The translations under genes were made by a program, and so were the position numbers. The notes below the pieces were generated by a model, which was not told the DNA's origin, searched no databases, and saw only the letters and a list, made by a program, of their open reading frames with translations. Shown here piece by piece: positions 34,758-44,400 of a DNA stretch of 64,000 bases. Source of the stretch: Blasia pusilla (taxonomy: Eukaryota > Marchantiophyta > Marchantiopsida > Blasiales); the NCBI GenBank assembly GCA_050084515.1, contig CM114271.1, forward strand, positions 67,022,001-67,086,000, written 5' to 3'. How positions within the stretch are numbered: the first letter of the stretch is position 1; the number at the start of each line of letters is the position of its first letter.

Positions 34758-36973
34758 ATGGTCAAGAGACAGAAGACAATGAATGCGTTCCTAGGTAAAT
34801 AACGCACATATGATGGGCCTGACATTATCGCATTGTCTGGCTCATCTGATGAAAGAGACGAGCAGCCTCCATCAGGAAGCAGTGCAGCTATATCCGGAAA
34901 ATTTTTTGTAGCATGGAAGGATGTTTGGTATTCAATGTTTGATTGGATTGATTTTGAACCAATTCTTGGTAGAATATTTTGTAAAGTTTGTAGGAAGGGG
35001 AAGGGGAAGAGTGTCTTTGCAAGAGATGGAGCAATTAATTGCAAGGTTTCAGCCTTCACTAACCATGCAAAGTCCAACGAGCACATTAAGCTTGCATGGG
35101 GTACTAATGGGGGTAAGAAGTCGATGGCAAAGGCCATTTCCACGACCAACCGAACTTGCAAAGTCGCTTTGATGACACTTTTAAAGTGCACATACTTCCT
35201 TGTGAAGGAAGCTATGCCATTTCTGAAATTTCCCAATCTCTGTAAGTTGTTGATTTCTGTCAATGCTCCCATAACCAGAGACTTATACCAAGATAAAAAG
35301 AGTTGTAGTGAAATGTCTTATTTTTATTAGCCAAGTTTTGCATAGAAGAACTCTTGCTAGAGTTCAAGCCTCTCCTTTCTTTGGAATTATGATCGATGAG
35401 TCAACAGACATATCTGTAACAGGGCATTTGGTCGTGTTCGCCACTTTCATTGAAGAAGGGCAGGCACAATGTTGTTTTCTAGGACTACTTCGCTGTGAAT
35501 CAAAATGTTCTAATGCTATTACTGAAACCTTGCTGCAACTAATCAAAGATGGAGGGTTGGAATTCTCCAAAATGATAGTATTTGGTTCAGATGGTGCATC
35601 AACAATGGTAGGTAGCCAAACAGGGGTAGCCTCCCAAATGAGGCAGAAGGTAAACCCTTACATTCTTTCAGTTCATTGTGTAGCCCATGGAACGAATCTG
35701 GCTGCTTTGTCTGCTGCAAAAGCTCATGATTGCAAGTTAATATCCTCCGAAGTTGATTCAATTCTCAATGCTGTAGCTAGTTACTTTAGAAGGTCGTCCA
35801 AGAGGAAGACAATTCTAGCATCTTTGCAGGAAAAGTTCAATGACTCCCAATGAGTCATGAAGAGATACCACAAGATTCGATGGTTATCCCGGTGGCAAGC
35901 TGTGACCACATTGTGTGATTCGTTAGAATCAGTATTGACATACTTTAGAGATATTCCTCCTTCAGAGGACGATGGGAATGCAGTGAATTTATTCAACAGG
36001 CTGAGATCATTCCAAATGATCTATCAATTGTATTTTTTGGCTGATATTATTTCCATGCTTGCAAATCTGAGTAAGATATTTCAGTACAAGTTTGTGGATG
36101 TTAGCACTATAGGGAGCATTGTCAATTAAGAGATAGCTAGGATTACCATGAATTTTGTCATGGAAACTCATGACTTGAATGCTTCAACCTTCTCTGAAGA
36201 TACAGGTTACCATTTACTTCCTGACTTTGGGCCGCCTGGTGGTTATCTTCGTCGTTTACAGTCTGAGATTAGGGGAAAAAAATTTCATAGTATAAATATG
36301 TCTCGGGATCGGACAGGAAAGGACTTGGAGGCTAGCTTGTTCTTTCAGAAAAGGTTTGCTGAAAGTGTGTGTGCAGCGATTTCGAGATAACAACCTCATT
36401 GGTTCAATGAGAATCCTCAATCCTCTACACATGCCTTCTCGGCAAGTGGGATTGAAAAGTTGGGGATGTAAGGATTTAGATGACTTGTGTGGTTTTTTCG
36501 GAGCTCAATTGCCATTGCGGGGTCAGTTGCAACCAGCTGTCATTAATTCTCCGATTATTAAGCAAGAGTTTCAGTCTTTCAAATTGATGGCTACTACTGA
36601 GTGGAAGGATCGCAATTTCAGAGACTTGTGGGCTATGGTAAGTTGGAGTCCCTCCTTGCAATGTAAGTTTTCCAATCTGTTGATTTTGGCAAATGTAGCT
36701 AGAGTCCAGTGTGTTAGTACTGCCATATGTGAGAGGGCTTTTTCCATTCAAAATATGATAAAGACTAAATCTCGTAATAGGTTGACCACCAGGTATTTGG
36801 ATGCCGTCTTGAGGATTGCCTTAGAAGGACCTTCCTCTGATTCTGAGGAGATATTGTCTGAGTCTGTGGTACAGCGGAAGAATTCTGCTCATTTTAGGTA
36901 TTTGTTTGCAAATCCAGGTAGATATATCTCTCCGAGTGAAGAAGTGGAACCCACTGAAATCCCTGTAGATTAG
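34758..36973 (+). pseudogene. hAT transposase (ZNF862/KIAA1586-like type), multiply broken
   Basis: Would encode the DDE/RNase H-fold transposase of the 4.6-kb element. ATG 34,758 opens M-V-K-R-Q-K-T-M-N-A-F-L, a typical start for this subfamily, but a TAA follows at 34,800-34,802. Next comes a C-C-H-H zinc finger (F-C-K-V-C ... N-H-A-K-S-N-E-H, about 34,980-35,090). The core has I-M-I-D-E-S-T-D (about 35,388) and S-D-G-A-S-T-M-V-G (about 35,590). The C-terminus has the dimerisation signature C-E-R-A-F-S-I-Q-N (about 36,730). Defects: frameshift near 35,320, in-frame TGA at 35,851-35,853, TAA at 36,127-36,129, and a frameshift near 36,370. Non-functional. Confidence 0.88.
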
Positions 36974-36995
36974 ACTACTGTAGGAAGTAGGGCCT

Positions 36996-37033
36996 CTTGA
37001 ATACTTGGAGCCTCATGGCTCCAAGTATTCAAG
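36996..37033. repeat. Perfect 17-bp stem-loop just after the transposase relic
   Basis: Arms 36,996-37,012 and 37,017-37,033 (CTTGAATACTTGGAGCC and its complement), loop TCAT. It lies 20 nt after the stop codon, where it could act as a 3' end or termination structure of the element. Confidence 0.8.
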
Positions 37034-37563
37034 AAGGGAAGGATCCTTGGCTCCCAACAGGTGGGAGTTTTGACATGTTCAACTCCTGCCAAGGATGACT
37101 ATAAAATGATTTATGAGGTAGATAGGAATCATAGGATTCTCTGTAAGATAAAATGATTTAGGAGTTATCTCACAATATTTCATGTAGAAAACAAATTATC
37201 TGCATATTAAGTTGAGGTATTCAGTAGGTGGACTCTGGATTTTGTATGTTTGGAATGTGGAGAATAGAAGTAGTGACTTCACAATACTTCCTGGGTGATT
37301 TATGATGTTCCGGTTTTTTTTGCCGACTGCTAAAATTATGGCCGGAAATTGGAGGGGGTAGAAAAAATACACCAGAAATGTGAAGAAGAGGAATAAGGGA
37401 TTTTTGGATTTTAACCCACTAATTAAAAAAATCCAGAAATAAAAAGGAAGCTCTAAAATCTTCCAGCTACAACCGGTACCTTTGAAAAAAATCCGATAGG
37501 ATATTACTTCTTCCAGTAGTAGTCCGATGATTTAAAAAAAACTCCCCAAACCCAGGTACCGCC

Positions 37564-38348
37564 TTCCATCCTCAAACAAATGGAAAAATAGAAAAGGTAA
37601 ACTCGATTGTGAATCAATACTTAAGGAATTACATTAGCCCAAACCTGCAAGATTGGGCAAGGTGGCTAAGTGTGGCTACAATTCCACCAAGCATTTTGCA
37701 ATAGGATAATCTATGTTTCTTTTGGCGTATGTATGTGAGCCAAAAGGGCCTCTTGACCTTTCCTTGTCAAAGGATATTGCATCGACACAAACCCGACAAG
37801 AAACGGTAGAAGGTTTGTTGGTAAAGATGCGAGAACGGGAAGAGCAAGCAAGAAGGAGTCTTGTTAAGGCTCAACTACTAAAGTACATTAAGCATACTAA
37901 CAAGATTCGGTTCCAAGTGAGTTTCCAAGTAGGGGACCAAGTATGGTTGAATATGAAGAATCTCACTCTTCCAAAAGAGTTTTGCGGGAAGCAATCTACC
38001 AAGTATGTTGGATCGTATGTGATCAAGGCAAACCAGTTTTAGGATGTTTATACGTTGGAGCTATCGGAAAAGTTCAAAATTCACCCAACTTTCCATGTGT
38101 CATTATTGAAGAAATGGCTTCAAGATAATGTGCATCCCGAACAAAAGCAAGTATTGAGACCACAAAAGGTGATCGTCAACAAGGAATCAAAGTTTGAGGT
38201 GGAGACCATTTTGCATTCAAGACGTAGGGCCAAAAAATATGAATACTTGGTTAAATGGAAGGACTATCATGTGAAAGAGGCGACTTGGATTGCGGAGGCA
38301 GATTTGGAACATTCGCAAGGGGTGCTACAAGAATTTAAATGGATGTAG
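37564..38348 (+). pseudogene. Ty3/gypsy integrase C-terminus with chromodomain (chromovirus relic, 3' piece)
   Basis: Starts directly after the hAT target duplication with F-H-P-Q-T-N-G-K, the end of the integrase core, continuing the reading interrupted at 32,943. A frame break at about 37,680-37,710 follows. Then come the integrase GPY/F-like region (V-G-D-Q-V-W-L-N, about 37,935), an in-frame TAG at 38,040, the stretch H-P-T-F-H-V-S-L-L-K-K-W (about 38,080-38,115), and a chromodomain (V-E-T-I-L-H-S-R-R ... Y-L-V-K-W-K-D-Y ... A-T-W-I, about 38,200-38,300) ending at TAG 38,346-38,348. The chromodomain assigns it to the chromovirus branch. Dead. Confidence 0.88.
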
Positions 38349-38589
38349 GAAAAGCAGATACGTTAGTATATGGAGTAGCTAGGGACTTGACTTGTGACCA
38401 TAAGAATCTTGTTCGAAGAGGAGATGATAAAAGATGCTAAGTGGTGCATGAGAAAACCCAAGACTCAAGCCAAAACAGGAATTATGGGCTAGCTACCAAA
38501 ACATATTTTGATGTCGAAGGGTCGGCTACCCAAAATAGCTTGACATTAGAAGGTTTGCATTGATGAGGACGTCAAATTCAAAAGAGGGA

Positions 38590-39545
38590 TGAGTTTCGTG
38601 ACCCTCCTAACCAAACAAGCGCCAAGCGGAACATAAGAATTTTAGTGGGCTTAAGCTAGCATGGTTGCGCATCGGAGAGATCTCTTGAAGGATACATAAG
38701 ATATGAGACGCAAATAAGGTTGAGAATATAATGTGTTTATGATCATGACTAGGAAACTTGGACCAAGACTTGAGAGGAGTCAATTCTAGGAAGAGTGGTT
38801 TCCAAAGAGGTGAGAACTGGATTTGGAACGTGACTAGCATTGGGGTTTTGATTTTATTTTGGACCATAAATTTTATTTCCGAGATGAATTTGGGAAAAAT
38901 AAGATAAGGTTGAAAAGTTTATGCACAACCGGTTGTAACGCACTCAACATCTTAGCAAATACATAAGTAGAGGCTGAGAAATTTCCCAAAAATCACTGAA
39001 TGGGGAGTTGGGTTGAGGGCCAAAAATAAGGGCCTGAGAGTCTTTTCCCAAAAATAGGTGGAGGGAAAAGAATCCTAGAAGTACTAGTAAGGGGGAAGGT
39101 CTCCAAGAGTGCTTTTGACTTGAATCCCACTATGGGGCGCCGCGGGGCGAACCAAGAGCACAGAATGGATTGAGAGTTTGGCATTGGGATTTGAAACTTG
39201 AACCAAGTCCAATAGAGTGGATTTTGGAGGCCACTCTTGGATTCCAACCCGTGACTCATTTAAGTGGGTTTTGGTTAGGGCTCATACGAGGTCTATTGGA
39301 GAGTTGGGAATGCCAAGCGTGCAAAGGCTGTTTTAGGTGCCTGAACTATCCAGAAAGTCTGTCCCAAGTCTCAGAAGATTTTCCTGTGTTGGGAAGTGAG
39401 AAATTAGGAAATTTGAGTGATGAAATTCCAAGTTGAGAACTCGCTGAATTGCAAGGCTGATTGACCCAGACCATATTAACAAGAGTGTGTTTGGATGCAG
39501 AGTAGCAGTGAGAGCGTGTTCTACTGAACGTACGCTTCCGTAACA
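38590..39545 (+). repeat. Putative 3' LTR of the chromovirus relic
   Basis: About 240 bp after the chromodomain stop, a purine-rich tract CAAAAGAGGGA (ending 38,589) is followed by TGAGTTTCGTGACCC, the arrangement of a polypurine tract and LTR start. No 5' LTR remains for comparison, so the right end (about 39.5 kb) is a guess. Confidence 0.35.
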
Positions 39546-39597
39546 CTAGACATTGACGTTAAAGAGAAGTAAGCACACGACATTGTGGGATTTAATT

Positions 39598-39890
39598 AAC
39601 TTTATTTAGGCACCTGTGGTGGCACAAGGAAGATTTTTTCCAAGAGCATAAGTGGTACGTGGTGGCGAAGAAGACTCAACTTTAAAATTGTCCTCACGAA
39701 GAACATCGATTTTTCCCATTAGCCATAGAGCTATATAGGGCTATGGGGGAAAGGTTCAACACTTTCTGACCTATTGGGTTCATCTTTTCCACTCAAGAAA
39801 TATGATGTCTTTCTATTTTCGAATACATGTCTCCATCGCTTTGCAACACACCTAAGCCAATAGGCTTATGAGGCGGGCCCGCCTTATGGG
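39598..39890 (+). mobile_element. LINE copy G fragment
   Basis: Plus-strand fragment matching the endonuclease-distal coding part of copies A, B and F: GTGGTGGCACAAGG.AGA, then CCATAGAG.TATA.GGGCTATGGGGGA, then TTTGCAACACACCTAAGCCAAT. Heavily mutated. It stops where the fold-back cluster begins. Confidence 0.65.
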
Positions 39891-39912
39891 AGACGTCATT
39901 GCTAGGCTCCCT

Positions 39913-40176
39913 CGCGCCTATTCATCCTCGGGTTAGTCAACCCGAGGTCAAGATCTTGACGTCTAACGTTCTATTTTGGGTAACATATTAAAAGATTTAT
40001 TAATACCATATCTCTCACGTATGGAACTTTAGTGGAATGGAAGGTGCGCTCATTGCGAGGGTGCATACCTAGGTTCGAGCCCGCTCGGGATGGCTAGTTT
40101 TGCACAAGCCCTTTGCAAGAGTCTAACCTCGGGTTAGACTCTTGCAAAGGGTCTAACCCGAGGATGAATAGGCGCG
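39913..40176. repeat. 24-bp inverted repeats around a SINE-like segment
   Basis: Arms 39,913-39,936 and 40,153-40,176 are exact reverse complements (CGCGCCTATTCATCCTCGGG plus TTAG). Inside the right arm lies a second perfect hairpin, arms 40,111-40,128 and 40,132-40,149 (CTTTGCAAGAGTCTAACC), loop TCG. A short palindrome CCTCGGGTT/AACCCGAGG also follows the left arm. Confidence 0.8.
40020..40090 (+). other. tRNA-like pol III promoter (SINE-like remnant)
   Basis: An A-box-like TAGTGGAATGG (40,030-40,040) and a B-box-like GGTTCGAGCCC (40,072-40,082) are spaced about as in tRNAs. A tRNA cloverleaf does not form cleanly, and no second copy is seen in the window, so it is called only as a possible SINE head. 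Confidence 0.35.
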
Positions 40177-40249
40177 AAGCTAGGCTCTCTTAGGAATCAT
40201 GTTCCTTAAGGGATAGAAGATATTTTTTCTTCTATTGGTGAGTTAAGCT

Positions 40250-42180
40250 TGTAGGGAGCTTCCCTTTTTTTTCCCCCTTCCGGCAAAGTGTAGCCTTGGT
40301 GTTTATGGCTCTTTGAATTGCCCTCTTTGCTTCTCCCATGGGTTTACCCGTCTCTTCTATTTCTCCCTTTTTCTATTCTCAAAACACTTCATACAATTTT
40401 TGAAGTGTATATTGAAACTAGGTTCCAACTTCCAATATGAGAAGCCAATATATCGAAGTTTGAGTAACCTTAGTAAGACCCAAGTATAGTTACCATCTGA
40501 CCCACTCAACCGCCTAATACCCAGTACAATTACTACCTGACCCGCTCAACGGCCCGGATACCCATCCATGTAATGGATAACAATTATTTATATAAAACTG
40601 TGCGAAAAATCGGTCAGGGCCGGGAACTTCGCCGGTTGTCAGAAGCCAGCGGCCCGTCGGAGAAATATCCTCCGCCCGCCATACGAAGATAAGGGTTGGA
40701 GGGAGCTGGCCCGCCACCGAGCCTATCTCTCTCTCTCTGAGCAAGGCCGGGTGTACCGTGGCCGAAGGACGACGCTCACCGCGAAGGACGCCGCCAGCCA
40801 TCCTACACCTCTAGATAAAGCCAGCTGAATGAGCGACCGCTGCTGACTACTACTGCTGTAGCTGCGTTCGTGCCTACCCCCACCCCCATCAACTTCGCGG
40901 GTCACTCTAGCTAGCCTGGCGTCCGGGAACTCGTACGCGAGGGTCGCTGTCCCGCCGCAATCGAAGTTCCCGCGCCCCGCAGCGCGGGTGCCGCTTTATG
41001 TGGAGGGGCGACAGCAGTCAAAGTTAATCGCGCACCGCCAAAGTTACGCTGACGCCGCACCTCCAGCCATTGTCCTATACGCGGAAGGAAAAAGTACGTA
41101 CGTACTTAGGTACGTACCACTTGCGCTACGAACGAATGAAAGGCGATGGAAGGATCGCGTACCTTCTCCGTGTCCAATAATCCTACGTATCCTCCCGCTA
41201 CAGTAGCGGCGTCGTTACTACACTCTACAGTTCCGCACATGGAAGACATTTTCGTGCTGCGGAGAAAGAAGAAAAAGAAAAAGAAAACCGGAGAGAATGG
41301 GGGGCGGAGAAAGTCTGGGGTAGTTATTTTATGATCCAGGCGGGGCGGGGCCCACATTCATTTTCTAAGACAATTTTCTAATAAATATGAAAAAAAATGC
41401 TTTGGCCCCCGGTAACTACTTATGGTTACCGTTAGGTTAGGTATAAGTCGCTGGGTTATTTTTGCGTCCAAAATTGGCGATCCTCTATGGTTGTCGTGAC
41501 TTGGTGTGCATGAAATATGGCCCTAAGGGATTGATTCCATGGACACGCGTGGAGTCGGGATTACCTATTTTATGCATCCAAAACCGTTATCCAACGGTTT
41601 ATGGAGAAAGACAAATTGGTCATAACTAATTACTTTCGGTCCTCCGTTAAATAAGGTCGTGAGGACGTTGGGCGGATTCTGAGCCCAAGAGTTTTGGGCG
41701 TAGACAAATCAGCGACCTTGCGGGCATGGGATCAAGCACTAAAAGTCAAGTGCCATGGACAGATCTCATTTTCGTGACCAAACCAATTTTCCATAATTTA
41801 ATCCAAGACAAGAATCAATTATTCATGATTATCTTTGGATATTTGGTACTAAAGGTTTCCATGAAGTCAGACATTTTCTCCACCCAAAAGATTTGGGCTT
41901 AGAAGAACTTACGGTCGCCGTGAACTCCCGTCCACAGAACCCGACTCTAAGCATATTGCGAATTTCCGACATGAAGTCATTCACGTCCATCAATTTGCAA
42001 ATTCCAATAGGAAATTAAACATTTTTCCAAAGAAACCGTCGATTTGGGGTTAAGTGATGACAAAGTGTTTGGGTTGAATTTCTGTTTCATTTTCTCAGCC
42101 AAGAACTGATTGAATATACGAATCTCCGTTGTATTAGTATCAAAATGGAAGATGATGATGAACCTCGATAAATGTGCATG
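40250..42180. other. Spacer with a GC-rich island at 40.5-41.3 kb
   Basis: No gene supported. A diverged duplication of about 39-45 bp (..TACC.TCTGACCC.CTCAAC.GCC..) occurs around 40,480-40,570. The GC-rich part has overlapping ORFs without family motifs. 41,650-41,720 shares short similarity with 23,790-23,830. Confidence 0.5.
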
Positions 42181-42184
42181 AAAA

Positions 42185-42440
42185 CCCATCATAAAAACAA
42201 AAGAGGGGGACTCAACGAATCAAGTATCCAAAGGTCATAATCGACCTTATAAAAGAAGAATGAGGCATTTCCCTATCGACTAAACTCACCAACAACATGC
42301 ACGAAATCAGCAACTCCTAAGGAATTATGAACACTACTAAGTGGGCTTCTAGCACCTGCGGCCCCCACAACAGGAGCCCCCCACCACCGGAGCCCGCCAC
42401 AAAAACCGATGGGCATTGACACTATGCAAAGCTATCAAAA
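42185..42440 (-). mobile_element. LINE copy D fragment
   Basis: Minus-strand 3' fragment of the LINE family. AAAAGAGGGGGACTCAACG at 42,201 corresponds to the 3' UTR. ACTAAACTCACCAACAAC and ACTACTAAGTGGGCTTCTAG match the end of the coding region in A and B. Confidence 0.75.
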
Positions 42441-42630
42441 TAGGTACCGGAATAAGGAAAGCTTCAAAACTTACCGTCCGTCTTATCTTACAGGTGCCGG
42501 GAATGTACCGATTCTCACGAGTAAACTACCCGAAACCAGATTTGGCGTCGGGGCTTTTCCTAAAGTTTGAGATTCCTGCGTCGCCTTGCAGTGGCCGAGC
42601 GGCGCCCTTCTGCGGAGGGGAGGAGCGGAG

Positions 42631-42856
42631 CAGGGTCTGGGGAGTTTTTTCGTGACAACCCGTACATTTCCGGTCTCTACAAAACTGAACGGCAATTTTT
42701 GAAGATTTCGTCATTCCAACCAGCTAAACAGATACGAATACAAAAGACACCCTCCCTGAACCCTCGGTTTTTTGCCAATAAATGACAAACTGAATCGGAA
42801 ATTTTCAAATCCTTCCGGCCAACTCAACACGTAACCCCGGTTCTCCCCGGACATTG
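42631..42856 (-). mobile_element. Non-autonomous derivative of the 4.6-kb hAT element (226 bp)
   Basis: Flanked by a perfect 8-bp duplication GAGCGGAG (42,623-42,630 and 42,857-42,864). Its left end CAGGGTCTGGGGAGTTTTTT matches the right end of the 4.6-kb hAT element read inward (18 of 20). Its right end, read inward, CAATGTCCGGGGAGAACC then CGGGGTTACG, matches that element's left end. So it is the same family in opposite orientation, reduced to its termini. Confidence 0.85.
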
Positions 42857-42864
42857 GAGCGGAG

Positions 42865-43500
42865 TATGAGAAGGATGGGTTGTTAGTACGGGTGTGGTTA
42901 TGTCAGGTCCATTTCACCGAACGGTCAGCTGGGGCGGCGGGGAAATTCTCGTCTACTTACTGCAGTTACAGCGGAGGATCTTCTCATTGATTGATGAGGT
43001 ACTGCAGGGCACCACGTAGACCCGCGGGCGGATCTGAGCGTCCAGAGAAGAAGGCCCTGCTTTTGGCCGACAACCCGTGATTTGCGCCGGTGGTTTCTCT
43101 CCCTCCCTCCTCTGAGGCAATTGCCGACTGGATTTACTCCTAGCGGGTCCTACGCCACTGGGCAGCACCGATTTTTCCCTCCCTATCGACGCTCACGGCG
43201 CCGCGGCCCAGATCCTCCCGGATATGATTGTTGCCGGCCGCGACCCGATTATCGCGTCCTATGATTCGATCGTCCTCTGCCCTCGTAGCTGGCGACAACC
43301 TTACGTCAAGGTCACCATTACAACCGGCGAGCGGGCGGGGGGAGGATCCCGGTCCTTACCAAGTCCCCTCTCCCTCTGTAGCCGACCGAGTATGTTGGTT
43401 GTTGCCGCAGTGGTAGTATAGAGTGTGCGGCCGGCCAGGAAGGGAGAGGGACAGGAAGATGGCGCGGGCGCGGGCGGCCTTGCTTCTGGCATGTGAGCAT
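42865..43500. other. GC-rich spacer
   Basis: GC-rich DNA with many short overlapping ORFs and no family motif. Confidence 0.5.
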
Positions 43501-43504
43501 TTTG

Positions 43505-43662
43505 TCGGCACGGACCTGTTAGGGGGGGAATGCCCCCTTCTTCCTTTTCTGGTCCTGTTGTGGCCTTCAGGTTTTGACTCTTTTTTGACTCCTCTCTTTT
43601 GTACTTCCGATGGGTTTTCCATCACTCGTTTTTATCGAAGTGCATCTTTGTTTTTCCTGGAG
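43505..43662 (+). mobile_element. LINE copy E, 3' terminal fragment
   Basis: Plus-strand 3' end of the LINE: TTAGGGGGGGAATGCCCCC, then TGGTCCTGTTGTGGCCTTCA, then GTACTTCCGATGGGTTTTCC, ending TTATCGAAGTGCATCTTTGT. It stops at the same base as copies A and B, so it is a true 3' terminus. A strong 5' truncation leaves about 160 bp. Confidence 0.85.
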
Positions 43663-44400
43663 GAGCGATTGATGCCCGCCGGCCTTCCTTTTGAGTTCGA
43701 GATGATGATTGCCCTGGGGGATCAGAGAGGGATCGGTATCCAACCGGCGTGAGACACGTGCGGAGATTCGTCATCGCGCGACGAACCAGCGTCTCGTGCC
43801 GTCGACGGGCGAGCCGAGATCGACAGGAAAACGTGACCGCACTCGTCCGATTCCCGTCGGTCGGTCGGCCTCGAAGGCCCTCTCGCTTTTGCTTGCTTGC
43901 GTCTGAGGCGACGGGGATTCCGAGACGCCTTTTTTCCATCAGCGGAACGGAACAAGTCCTTCCCCTGACAAAGTACAAACAAATCACGTCGCGAGTGTCC
44001 CTCCGTAAGTACACGTCACGTCAGCTTTCTCATCGCAAATGATTACCGTGTCATATTACCGAATACCGGCGCCTTCCAGCGCCCGCAATCTGGAACCTTC
44101 AACGGTACAGCTCTTCCGCCACGCACCCGCCACGCGACAAACCGATCGACAGAACCGTCGCCTCTCTACGGGGTCTTCTTATGTTACTGGTAGGTATCTC
44201 GTTCCGGGCAGCTGCCCGAACTACTACAATCAGCACCTGCGACCCTGTGATCCACCCGGGGCGGGACGCGTGGATTTCGACTTCCCATATAGCTGCGTCT
44301 CTCCACGTTGGGCCAGCGTTTCATGTCACCGCGTGTCGTGTCGGGCAGACAGACAGCAAGGGTGGAGTTTTAGCGCCGCAGTAAAGTAAAAAACTACTCG
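43663..44400. other. GC-rich spacer
   Basis: GC-rich DNA. ORFs up to 130 aa (minus 43,622-44,014) partly translate the LINE 3' UTR and show no domain. Confidence 0.5.

Larger units (their letters stand above)
32944..37555 (+). mobile_element. hAT-superfamily DNA transposon, 4.6 kb, dead
   Basis: Bounded by a perfect 8-bp target duplication GTACCGCC (32,936-32,943 and 37,556-37,563) within the integrase of the chromovirus relic. Left end CAATGTTCGAGAG; right end, read inward, CTGGGTTTGGGGAG. These are degenerate inverted ends of hAT character. Contents in order: a subterminal palindrome CCGGGGTTAC-GA-GTAACCCCGG; three stem-loops (33,278-33,421); a tandem-repeat leader (33,430-34,690); a broken transposase (34,758-36,973); a 17-bp stem-loop just after it; and an AT-rich 3' end. 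The same ends recur on a 226-bp derivative at 42,631-42,856. Confidence 0.85.

Noticed and set aside
40020-40090. A true tRNA gene
   Set aside because: A and B boxes are present, but acceptor and anticodon stems do not pair convincingly.
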